Numbered from the stretch's first letter, positions 1-6,225 are shown. The stretch is 6,454 nt of DNA from Undibacterium sp. (GCA_019752975.1 JAIELM010000507.1:1-6454); one strand, 5' to 3'. Translations and numbers: made by a program. Notes: generated from the sequence alone by a model not told the origin.

Positions 1-598
1 CATCGCTAATCAATTCACCTTCTTTATCTTTGAAAAAAGCCAGAGTCGCATCCCCACAATATTTTTTTCCAGCACCTAAACAATCTGTTTCAGGATCTTT
101 TGCTTTATCGTAGTAAGTGGTATAGCCTATGCTGCTCAAATTGTGCGCTTGATTAGGAAATTGCTGTTTCGCTTCACGAATCGCACGCATCGCTCCTAAG
201 CTACCCGCCGCCATAATGCCTGGACCTCCTCCCGTCATAATAGGAAAAGTAGCGCCTAGTTTTTTTCGGGTCCATTCATAGGCGAAATCCGTAATTTCAC
301 CGTAGACTTGTTCTTGTTCCCCTATCTTAGAACTTCCCATAATCGTGACATAACCACGCGGATATTTGCTCGACTTAAATTGATCGGAGCAATACACATC
401 ACGGGCAAAATCGACCGCAGTCAAATTATTCTCTACACCCAAATACTCCCCCACATAACTGGCATTGGGAACGCTAGGCAATTTGGGACAGGTAATGAAT
501 ATACGAACAAGCTCACTCTCATTCGACTTAGCAGGCACAGAACGAGAGCACGCGACTATCATCAATAGAGTCATCACCATCACGCAAATTCGTTTCAT
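1..598 (-). CDS. LOG-like Rossmann-fold lipoprotein (partial, C-terminus beyond the left edge)
   Basis: The reading frame is open for 199 codons from the ATG at 598 to the window edge. Residues 1-17 form a lipoprotein signal peptide: a short basic start (MKR), a hydrophobic stretch and the lipobox IVAC, with Cys17 as the lipidated residue. Ser at +2 predicts an outer-membrane destination. The mature part resembles the LOG / lysine-decarboxylase-like family: a VTIMGSSKIG strand-loop (84-93) followed by TGGGPGIMAAGSLGA (122-136), the nucleotide-binding turn. The second family signature, PGGxGTxxE, should lie past the edge and cannot be checked. Cytosolic family members hydrolyse nucleoside 5'-monophosphates to base and ribose 5-phosphate; whether this one does is unknown. 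Mature cysteines 37, 70, 173 and 181 would suit disulfides in the periplasm. The ATG overlaps the upstream stop (ATGA), and a GGAG lies 8 nt ahead of it, so the pair is probably co-translated. The fold assignment is fairly sure; the function is not. Confidence 0.8.
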   Translation of the reverse strand, partial: MKRICVMVMTLLMIVACSRSVPAKSNESELVRIFITCPKLPSVPNASYVGEYLGVENNLTAVDFARDVYCSDQFKSSKYPRGYVTIMGSSKIGEQEQVYGEITDFAYEWTRKKLGATFPIMTGGGPGIMAAGSLGAMRAIREAKQQFPNQAHNLSSIGYTTYYDKAKDPETDCLGAGKKYCGDATLAFFKDKEGELISD

Positions 599-1983
599 GG
601 CAATATCTCCGTCGTAGCGCCATCAGGTGCTATCCAGTAAGGAATAAGTTCAGGCAAATTCTGTTCGTCGCGCTTAGCTTGTATGAGTTTAATCATGCCT
701 TTGATTGAACTCTTCAAATTTGCGTCCTCATTAAATGCTTTGGGAATATTTAATACACCGCCATGTTCTGGGGGAGCCAATCCGCGCACAAATTTGGCAT
801 AGATTTTCTTACTTTGGCGTGAGTCAACGCTGCTCTGATTATTGAATGGATTAGTCACCACACGAGAAGCAGCGCCACGGGTCGATAGTTGATCTAGTTC
901 AGGTAATAAGACCCACAGCATTTGCGCTTGATAACTATCTAACGAACCTGCCAGATTGGCTGTGATTCCGCGATAATGGCAGTAATCAACAAAAAACTTT
1001 AGCTCTTCTAAGTTCAAAATTCCTTTGCGCTCACATCCTTGACTCTTATACGCTGGATTAAAATTAATCATCTGCGAATTCGCGGTATCGACTAGACAAA
1101 TATTTGAAATTTTAGAGAGTATCGACGTATCTAACATCATCGCATTCGCACCAGCCTCTACGCTGGCATCCACCATTTTCTGTATTACTTGTTTGGTAGT
1201 TTTGCTTGTGCCAAGAACTAGGTCGTCAAAATAGCGCGTATGTGGGAACAAGGAATTAAATACCACATACCCATGGGTAGACCCAGAAGGCAGTAATCGA
1301 CTCGAAATCAGGTCAGGTAAAGTGATGAGCTGCGAATTTTCAAACAACAAATTCCCATTGTCATCATGGAGTTTTTTAAGACTGTCTTGCTCTTCTAGTA
1401 GATCAAAAGCTTCAGCTTGAGTAGCGCTTGATGCGACACAAAATTGACGAGCATCAAGCAACTGGGTTTTAAAATGTTCGCGGCGCGCATTCCATAGATT
1501 CAAATCTTGGGCGAATAACACAGACATCACTTGGGTATGACTATACTGTTCAGTTCTGCGTAAGGTCTGCACCACTTCACTCAAAGTATTTTGCAAAGCA
1601 TCTAAACGCATTCCGTCCAAACCTACTTTGACTATACTCACGGGATGCACTTGCGTCCCCATCGCAGCCGCCACACCGATGGCCGCTTGTGAAGCTTTAC
1701 CTGCGATTTCGTAGTCGCTTTTTTCTATTGCCTCGCCCGATTCACTGCGTCTAAATAAGAGTTGATCTTCGCCAATATTGGTACTTAGTTGAATATCCAA
1801 ATCACGCCGAAATTCCAGTACTGCGTCACTCACTTCCATGATATGACGCGGCTTGATATTTCCCAATGCGCTACGTGGATCTTCGCTATCAATAATCCTT
1901 CCGCCCCCGATCACCGCCTCACGCGCCTCTTGAGCATCAAAGACACTAACCAGCAATTTTCTGTTCTGCATTTCTCGCTCCAT
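595..1983 (-). CDS. Divergent MfnB-like protein ((5-formylfuran-3-yl)methyl phosphate synthase family, PF04476-like)
   Basis: The 462 residues follow the order of MfnB, the TIM-barrel enzyme that joins two glyceraldehyde 3-phosphates into the furan precursor of methanofuran. The recognisable blocks are KLLVSVFDAQEAREAVIGGG then IID (9-32), an AIGVAAA stretch then KVGLDG (101-124), EAGANAMMLDTSI (276-288), LNLEELKFFVDY (323-334), ITANLAGSL (340-348) and RGAAS (369-373). Family members are about 235 residues. The extra length sits mainly between KVGLDG and MLDT (about 100 residues), with smaller insertions earlier, after MLDT and in a C-terminal tail from about 400. Against remembered M. jannaschii MfnB, Lys85 and Asp151 are kept (K119, D285), but Lys27 is Glu34 and Lys155 is Leu289. 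Classical synthase activity is therefore doubtful. No signal peptide or membrane segment is present, so it is cytosolic. A second start at Met5 (ATG at 1971) has a better-placed GGAG than Met1. The gene overlaps the LOG-like lipoprotein gene by 4 bp and is divergent from the membrane-protein gene. Family membership is by eye. Confidence 0.8.
   Translation of the reverse strand: MEREMQNRKLLVSVFDAQEAREAVIGGGRIIDSEDPRSALGNIKPRHIMEVSDAVLEFRRDLDIQLSTNIGEDQLLFRRSESGEAIEKSDYEIAGKASQAAIGVAAAMGTQVHPVSIVKVGLDGMRLDALQNTLSEVVQTLRRTEQYSHTQVMSVLFAQDLNLWNARREHFKTQLLDARQFCVASSATQAEAFDLLEEQDSLKKLHDDNGNLLFENSQLITLPDLISSRLLPSGSTHGYVVFNSLFPHTRYFDDLVLGTSKTTKQVIQKMVDASVEAGANAMMLDTSILSKISNICLVDTANSQMINFNPAYKSQGCERKGILNLEELKFFVDYCHYRGITANLAGSLDSYQAQMLWVLLPELDQLSTRGAASRVVTNPFNNQSSVDSRQSKKIYAKFVRGLAPPEHGGVLNIPKAFNEDANLKSSIKGMIKLIQAKRDEQNLPELIPYWIAPDGATTEILP
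607..610 (-). promoter_or_regulatory. Ribosome binding site of the LOG-like lipoprotein gene
   Basis: GGAG on the minus strand lies 8 nt before the ATG at 598, inside the end of the MfnB-like gene. It supports this start, which also gives a complete lipoprotein signal peptide. Together with the ATGA overlap it suggests translational coupling. Confidence 0.55.
1978..1981 (-). promoter_or_regulatory. Ribosome binding site that may move the MfnB-like start to 1971
   Basis: GGAG on the minus strand lies 6 nt before the ATG at 1971 (Met5), and the resulting protein begins MQNRKLLVSV, close to where MfnB proteins start. The ATG at 1983 has only a weaker TTAGGT about 8 nt upstream. The start is therefore either 1983 or 1971, with a difference of four residues. 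Confidence 0.45.
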
Positions 1984-2065
1984 AGATTTGACCTAAGCGA
2001 TACTACGCGAGGCAAAAATCTTGAGCTATTCATTTTTCATTAACCCACTATTCATAAAACATCAA

Positions 2066-2094
2066 TTGGCGGTAAGTCGCAAAAAATTTAGCAT
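2066..2094 (+). promoter_or_regulatory. Possible sigma-70 promoter of the membrane-protein gene
   Basis: TTGGCG (2066-2071) is separated by 17 bp from TAGCAT (2089-2094), which matches four of six bases of TATAAT. It lies about 40 bp upstream of the start at 2132, inside the 148-bp region shared with the divergent MfnB-like gene. It was judged by eye in an AT-rich stretch, so the call is weak. Confidence 0.3.
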
Positions 2095-2119
2095 CTATCG
2101 TCGCAAACGAAACCAAGTC

Positions 2120-2125
2120 AAGGAA
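2120..2125 (+). promoter_or_regulatory. Ribosome binding site that decides the membrane-protein start
   Basis: AAGGAA lies 6 nt before the ATG at 2132. This start gives a protein beginning directly with a Sec signal peptide. Extending the frame upstream to the TTG at 2021 would add 37 mostly basic residues before the signal peptide, which is implausible. Confidence 0.65.
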
Positions 2126-2131
2126 ATTTTT

Positions 2132-3268
2132 ATGAATGTTCGCCACCTAATGACGATGCTAGCCTTATTGTGCGCGTCTCACTCGCCATTGGTATTAGCG
2201 CAAAGCAAAATGCCAGAAGAATGTAAAAATTTGAACGAGCTTCAAATTCTACCTAGCAGCCAAATTTATCAATACCAAATGCGAGATACACTACAGGTGC
2301 AGGCAAGCGGAGTTTGCAAAGATAAAATTAAGGCAGAATGGGACAAAAATGCGTCCATAGCGTTGCAATTTAATGGTGAGAAGATTTCCGAACTCAAAAC
2401 ACCACCCATCATTCAAACCGATCCCAACCAACTCTTACTTCAGTTTGAACTCTTGCGTGATTCAGGCAATGAGATCAACCGTAGCGCATGGGATCGGTTT
2501 TTATTAAAACGCACTACTCAAACGGTACAGATTTCGCTTATCGCAGGCAATCAATTGGCGTGGCGACTAGCACCTGGCGCTGAAGTACTGTTTGAGGTCA
2601 CCGACTCAAAAATCAAATGGGGAGTCATCATCATCGGTGCATTTATATTCATCGCTGTGTATTGCTGCTTAATGCTAAACACGAAAGCACTACAAGACGA
2701 TATCACGGGATACTATAGCCTTGGAAAGAGTCAAATGGCGTTTTGGGGACTGCTGGTACTAATCTCGTTTATCGGTATCGTAATTGTCACTCAGCGTATC
2801 GAATCTATTCCGCTTGAAATCTTAGTATTATTAGGAATCAGTACTTCCACGGGACTATCTTCGGTCATCATTGGAAGCAGTAAGGTAACCGATGCACAAG
2901 AACGATCCAAGGGACTCGAAGATAAAAAAAGCAATCTAGAAAGCATTGCCAACCGCACTGCAGAACAAGATGACAGTCTTAAGGGTGTCTCAGAGGATCT
3001 CAATAAAATAAAGAAGAACCTTAAGTCTGTCGTGGAGAATAAAGGTATGGGCAAGTTTATCAGCTTTTGGAGTGATATCTGCAATGACGGAACAGGGTTT
3101 AGCTTTCACCGATTTCAAATGGTGTTGTGGACGATCACCTTAGGATGCCTCTTCATTACTTCTGTCTGCAACATCATCACCATGCCCATTTTTTCAGGAA
3201 CCTTATTGACCTTGATGGGGATTAGTAATGGTGTGTATCTAGGTTTTAAAATACCAGAAAAATTGTAA
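2132..3268 (+). CDS. Membrane protein of unknown function with periplasmic domain, coiled coil and duplicated membrane module
   Basis: I do not recognise a named family for these 378 residues. A signal peptide (1-23, ending LVLA before Gln24) is followed by a domain of about 135 residues that should be periplasmic, with Cys31 and Cys62 as a possible disulfide. Hydrophobic segments lie near 163-182, 204-221, 228-248, 330-350 and 353-371. This topology puts 250-325 and the C-terminus in the cytoplasm. Residues 251-305 are charged and heptad-like, probably a coiled coil. The membrane part is internally duplicated: residues 196-250 align without gaps to 324-378 at an offset of 128, sharing the pattern SxxxxQMxxW and, 25-28 residues later, LxLxGIS. 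By my count 13 of 55 positions are identical. Its start is chosen from the AAGGAA site and the signal peptide. It is divergent from the MfnB-like/LOG-like pair, so shared regulation and a joint role are plausible but unproven. It ends 2 bp from the stop of the LysR-type gene. Confidence 0.85.
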   Translation: MNVRHLMTMLALLCASHSPLVLAQSKMPEECKNLNELQILPSSQIYQYQMRDTLQVQASGVCKDKIKAEWDKNASIALQFNGEKISELKTPPIIQTDPNQLLLQFELLRDSGNEINRSAWDRFLLKRTTQTVQISLIAGNQLAWRLAPGAEVLFEVTDSKIKWGVIIIGAFIFIAVYCCLMLNTKALQDDITGYYSLGKSQMAFWGLLVLISFIGIVIVTQRIESIPLEILVLLGISTSTGLSSVIIGSSKVTDAQERSKGLEDKKSNLESIANRTAEQDDSLKGVSEDLNKIKKNLKSVVENKGMGKFISFWSDICNDGTGFSFHRFQMVLWTITLGCLFITSVCNIITMPIFSGTLLTLMGISNGVYLGFKIPEKL

Positions 3269-3270
3269 AT

Positions 3271-4191
3271 TCAATGCATATCCATAAACCATTGAATCAC
3301 CGCCTCGACCCGCCTAGACATAATGTTGCGACTATGATGAGCAATATTAATTTCGCTCATCAAAGGCGGATATCCTATTTTTTCAAAACAAATCAACCCC
3401 CCTCGATCAATCGAAGTTTGCACACAGTGCTTAGGAAAAATAGAGATACCAAGTCCGCCTTCAACCATACGAATTGCCCCATCTAGGGTACTGATACGCC
3501 CTGTAATACGATGTAAAAACCGATAATCGATATTGTGAAGTTCAGGGTAAAAATGACGCAAAAAACAATTTACGTAGACATCAAAACCGGGAAAGGCAAT
3601 AAAAGGTTGATCAATCACACGCCCATTTGCTAGTGCATCCAGTTGCACTTGATTTGAAGCGACCAAGACATACTCTTCTTGGCAAAACGGCTGATATTTA
3701 ATCAAAGGATTTTCTATGGTTTCAGTCACAAAGCCAAAGTCTATCTTGCCATCGACAAGTTGTTCAAATATGCTTTCGTTTGAAATGAGTTGAACATTCA
3801 GTTCCAATAGTGGGTGAGCTAAGCGACGTTTCAACAATTGAACAAAGTGTTCACTACCAGCGCAACTTTGTGGCATCGCGTAACGTACAATCCCTTGTAA
3901 ACTTTCCTCTTCACCCGCTAAGTCTTCGAAAAAATCAGCGACCAAATTACTATACGATTTGACAAAGAGAAAAAATTTACTCCCTTTTTCTGTCAACTTA
4001 CACCCTGTAGGTGTACGTAAAAAAATCGGAGAACCCACCACCTCTTCAATATTGGCGATATGTTGACTCACCCCACTTATCGTCATCGCCGCTTTATGTG
4101 CGGCAGCTGAAAAACTCCCCTCTGACACGACTGCTAAAAACGCCTTATAGCATTTCGGATCTAGCCTTGCACACATTCGAGCAAAATTCAT
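3271..4191 (-). CDS. LysR-type transcriptional regulator
   Basis: The 306 residues match the usual LysR length of about 300. The N-terminal winged helix-turn-helix is clear: CYKAFLAVVSEGSFSAAAHK (14-33), recognition helix around TISGVSQHIANIEE (37-50), then VGSPIFLRTPTGCKLTEKG (52-70), with the Phe-x-Arg and Leu-Thr-x-x-Gly landmarks of the family. A linker helix leads to the substrate-binding effector domain (about 98-300), which ends in the typical MVEGGLGISIFPK stretch (242-254). The ligand cannot be read from the sequence. The start at 4191 is preferred over an in-frame ATG at 4224 because GGAGGAG lies 5 nt ahead of it. LysR regulators often control a divergent neighbour, but no intact gene lies on that side, and the nearest intact genes point towards it (membrane protein) or come from beyond the repeat region (hydrolase). 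Its target is therefore unclear. Confidence 0.93.
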   Translation of the reverse strand: MNFARMCARLDPKCYKAFLAVVSEGSFSAAAHKAAMTISGVSQHIANIEEVVGSPIFLRTPTGCKLTEKGSKFFLFVKSYSNLVADFFEDLAGEEESLQGIVRYAMPQSCAGSEHFVQLLKRRLAHPLLELNVQLISNESIFEQLVDGKIDFGFVTETIENPLIKYQPFCQEEYVLVASNQVQLDALANGRVIDQPFIAFPGFDVYVNCFLRHFYPELHNIDYRFLHRITGRISTLDGAIRMVEGGLGISIFPKHCVQTSIDRGGLICFEKIGYPPLMSEINIAHHSRNIMSRRVEAVIQWFMDMH

Positions 4192-4196
4192 CCTAA

Positions 4197-4203
4197 CTCC
4201 TCC
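4197..4203 (-). promoter_or_regulatory. Strong ribosome binding site that decides the LysR-type start
   Basis: GGAGGAG on the minus strand ends 5 nt before the ATG at 4191. It also lies inside the longer frame that would begin at 4224, so 4191 is the better start. Confidence 0.75.
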
Positions 4204-4229
4204 AATAAAAGCACTAAACGTCAAATAAA

Positions 4230-4258
4230 ACTATAGTGATTGACCTCATTTGAGGATC
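4230..4258 (-). promoter_or_regulatory. Possible promoter and operator of the LysR-type gene
   Basis: The perfect inverted repeat CCTCA-TT-TGAGG (4244-4255) lies 53 bp before the regulator's start codon. On the minus strand it overlaps where a -35 box would sit relative to a TATAGT -10-like hexamer (4230-4235); no good -35 match is seen. LysR proteins commonly bind a short dyad near their own promoter, so this is a candidate operator. The call rests on position and symmetry only. Confidence 0.35.
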
Positions 4259-4498
4259 GGAAATCGAGCATGCAACAACTTGACAATAATGTGTGCAAAT
4301 CGTGCAAGCATACCAGAATTTATCATTTGGTACTAAATGAATTTACTTGGTGCTGAGCAGCGACAGAATTTGGCGAATGCCATAGCGACTTCATTTATTA
4401 CTCAAAAGTGGCCAAGTTTAAGTTTAATTGGGATCTCACCATGTCTTCTTTATCCGAACAGGAGGCGTTTCTGCGGGCTTCTAGTAGATAAAGACAAG

Positions 4499-4568
4499 GA
4501 AGACAAGAGACACCCACCTCAAAAAGCAACAACATTAAATTAAGTGTACTACTAATTATTAGCTTTCA
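4499..4568. repeat. Direct repeat, copy 1 (~70 bp)
   Basis: This copy begins GAAGACAAGAGACACCC and ends ATTAGCTTTCA. It is nearly identical to 4574-4642: one substitution (ACCTC versus AGCTC) plus small indel differences around the AAATTAAGTGTACT segment. Near its end it has the small dyad CTAAT-T-ATTAG. It is preceded by an extra partial AAGACAAG (4491-4498). Confidence 0.9.
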
Positions 4569-4573
4569 CGGAA

Positions 4574-4642
4574 GAAGACAAGAGACACCCAGCTCAAAAA
4601 GCAACAACATTAAATATAAGTGCTACTAATTATTAGCTTTCA
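4574..4642. repeat. Direct repeat, copy 2 (~69 bp)
   Basis: Second copy of the unit at 4499-4568, separated from it by 5 bp, so the unit recurs every 74-75 bp. It keeps the CTAAT-T-ATTAG dyad. No reading frame crosses both copies, so it is not a protein repeat. It could be a tandem duplication of a mobile-element remnant or a REP-like element. Confidence 0.9.
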
Positions 4643-4668
4643 AAATTGGATAGGACACGCACAGTCAA

Positions 4669-4710
4669 TCTGAGCTACGAATATAAATTCTAGTCACGCA
4701 ATCGCTCAGA
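4669..4710. repeat. Inverted repeat, 7-bp arms
   Basis: TCTGAGC (4669-4675) is the reverse complement of GCTCAGA (4704-4710), with a 28-base AT-rich loop. By itself it is weak, but it directly precedes the much stronger inverted repeat at 4713-4759, so the two may form one structured element. Confidence 0.5.
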
Positions 4711-4712
4711 GT

Positions 4713-4759
4713 CGCACAAACAAACACGCCCTTATATGGCATGGCGCTTTGTTTGTGCG
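4713..4759. repeat. Perfect 12-bp inverted repeat (strong hairpin)
   Basis: CGCACAAACAAA (4713-4724) is the exact reverse complement of TTTGTTTGTGCG (4748-4759). Inside it, CGCC (4727-4730) can also pair with GGCG (4743-4746) across a small internal loop, leaving a 12-base terminal loop. It lies about 95 bp past the stop of the hydrolase gene. No T-run follows on either strand, so it does not look like a standard intrinsic terminator. It may be a recombination or protein-binding site or a 3'-end stabilising structure. Confidence 0.75.
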
Positions 4760-4854
4760 CTAACTCGAAGCTTGATGAATCTCATACTACAATCTACTGA
4801 ACGCAGACCGATATTATCTGGTAGGTCCCCTTGCTAGGCTCCCCTGCTTTACGC

Positions 4855-6225
4855 TTATTTTGCCGATGCTGTTTCTGTATTTTTTAACGCTACAGTTTGC
4901 TGCAACTCGGCTAAAGTTCCGACCCTTCCATGTACGCTGGTGATCCGTTCCACTTTCAAACCGTAGTCCTGGATGAGCTGATTCAACTCCTGATTGACAG
5001 TAAATCCAACAGGAACTGGTCCGACTTCAGGAAGCGCGAATAGATCACCTTGAAACAGTGTTTTTGTCATCGCGTCGTAAGAAAACAGCATCTCGGACGC
5101 ATGCGAATTAGGTGCTGGGTAAATTTGTATGCTACGTCCGCCGAGATCGAGATCTTTTCTTGTGCCCACTTCTTGAATGTTGACATCATGTTCGGCACCG
5201 AATTGCCGATTGAGCGCTTGTTTGCCGTCTTTACCTGTGAAAATTTGTAGCTCTTTATTGAAATAAGCTGGCGCACCGTTGATGTGATCACCATGGGTGT
5301 GGGTCAGTATAAGATAAGCGATTTTTTTATTCGGCGCGGTCTTTTCTATCAATGCCTTGACTAATGCGCCCTCAACTGGACTCACTGGCGCATCATACAC
5401 CGCAACACTATGACTGCCGACTGAGAAATGGGTATGGTAGCCCGAAGCGCTCCCTTCCACTCGATAGGTGTCAGGTGCAATTACTATAGCGCGTAAAACG
5501 CCTTTGTCTTGTTTCTCTTGATAGCCATAGGGGAGAATAAACGCGTGTTCGTCAAGGTGATCGATTTTTTCACTCTGCACATGCGACCACATCGCAACCA
5601 CGGTCTGACCTCGTTTTTCGGTCACCTTTTGCGCTTGGCGTTGACCTTGATGATTGACATAATCACTGTATTCATAAGTCTTAGTAGCACTTCTAGCGCT
5701 GACCACATCACCACTTTGCTTATCAACGACTATGGTCGCTGGACGGCCGGCTGCATCAATAAAACTTTCGTACTGATATTGCGCTTGTAGCTCGATTGGT
5801 GTGCTCATTGCCAATCGATCGCGGGCGTTTTTCATCAATAGATGGGGAACAGAGAAAAGTAGATCGGCGTAATTATTTTGCGCAGCTTTGGCGTCAAGGC
5901 GCGCGAGTTCCTTGCCGGTGCGCCATCCCAACAAATCGGCAACCACTAGGCCTGCTTTCGTACCAATACTCAGGTAACGAAATTCAATATCGCCGGGATA
6001 ATGAGAACTCGACACCGACCGATATTGGCCTTGTTGATCGAGCACAATATCAAAAGTGACTGGAACTTCTTGCACCGAACTCAAGGGTGATTTGGCCTGA
6101 TTCGGCGCAAATGAAGATCCTTGCATGCGTATCTTGACACCCTCGTCGGCTAGGGCGACATGGGTCAGCGCAATAAATAAAACTGGAAAAATAAGGATAG
6201 GTGTTCGCATAGTGATTGGCTTCAT
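4855..6225 (-). CDS. Exported metallo-beta-lactamase-fold hydrolase
   Basis: The 456 residues begin with a Sec signal peptide (1-26, n-region MKPITMR, ending HVALA before Asp27), so the protein acts in the periplasm or outside. The C-terminal half is a metallo-beta-lactamase domain (about 245-445) with a full dinuclear metal site: HTHGDH (309-314, ligands H309, H311, D313, H314), H375 in NSHAS, D394 in QGDLF and H432 in SVHGR. Residues 27-240 form a separate, probably beta-rich domain (for example YQYESFIDAAGRPATIVVDK, 150-169) that I cannot name with certainty. The substrate is unknown; the fold covers many hydrolases, including lactonases, beta-lactamases and sulfatases. The start at 6225 is chosen because it places the signal peptide at the N-terminus; Met6 (6210) is an alternative, and a GTG at 6321 would add 32 residues ahead of the signal peptide. 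No start has a strong ribosome binding site. The gene is monocistronic here. Confidence 0.88.
   Translation of the reverse strand: MKPITMRTPILIFPVLFIALTHVALADEGVKIRMQGSSFAPNQAKSPLSSVQEVPVTFDIVLDQQGQYRSVSSSHYPGDIEFRYLSIGTKAGLVVADLLGWRTGKELARLDAKAAQNNYADLLFSVPHLLMKNARDRLAMSTPIELQAQYQYESFIDAAGRPATIVVDKQSGDVVSARSATKTYEYSDYVNHQGQRQAQKVTEKRGQTVVAMWSHVQSEKIDHLDEHAFILPYGYQEKQDKGVLRAIVIAPDTYRVEGSASGYHTHFSVGSHSVAVYDAPVSPVEGALVKALIEKTAPNKKIAYLILTHTHGDHINGAPAYFNKELQIFTGKDGKQALNRQFGAEHDVNIQEVGTRKDLDLGGRSIQIYPAPNSHASEMLFSYDAMTKTLFQGDLFALPEVGPVPVGFTVNQELNQLIQDYGLKVERITSVHGRVGTLAELQQTVALKNTETASAK

Larger units (their letters stand above)
4204..4854. other. Gene-poor stretch of about 650 bp with repeats
   Basis: No convincing gene is present. 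The longest plus-strand frame (4337-4543, 68 codons) has no good ribosome binding site, resembles nothing I recognise and runs into the first direct repeat. A second short frame (ATG at 4441, 16 codons) has only a weak site. The stretch holds the dyad upstream of the LysR-type gene, a TTGACA hexamer at 4280-4285 without a good -10 partner, two ~70-bp direct repeats and two adjacent inverted repeats. It may be a decayed gene or an old insertion scar beside the regulator; the sequence does not decide. Confidence 0.6.

Noticed and set aside
308..568. 86-codon plus-strand frame
   Set aside because: It is the antisense shadow of the LOG-like lipoprotein gene, which has clear family motifs, a signal peptide and a ribosome binding site.
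2021..2131. Upstream extension of the membrane protein to a TTG start
   Set aside because: It would place 37 basic residues ahead of an obvious signal peptide, while the ATG at 2132 has AAGGAA at proper spacing.
4441..4491. 16-codon frame beginning MSSLSEQEAFL
   Set aside because: It is too short and has only a weak upstream site. It could be the stub of a lost gene, but nothing supports translation.
4337..4543. 68-codon plus-strand frame
   Set aside because: It has no good ribosome binding site, no recognisable motif, and its last third lies in the direct repeat. It is treated as non-coding or a possible gene remnant.
4499..4642. CRISPR array
   Set aside because: There are only two copies, each about 70 bp and separated by 5 bp, without spacer-sized gaps or cas genes.
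4713..4759. Intrinsic terminator of the hydrolase gene
   Set aside because: The hairpin has no T-run after it on either strand and lies about 95 bp past the stop codon.
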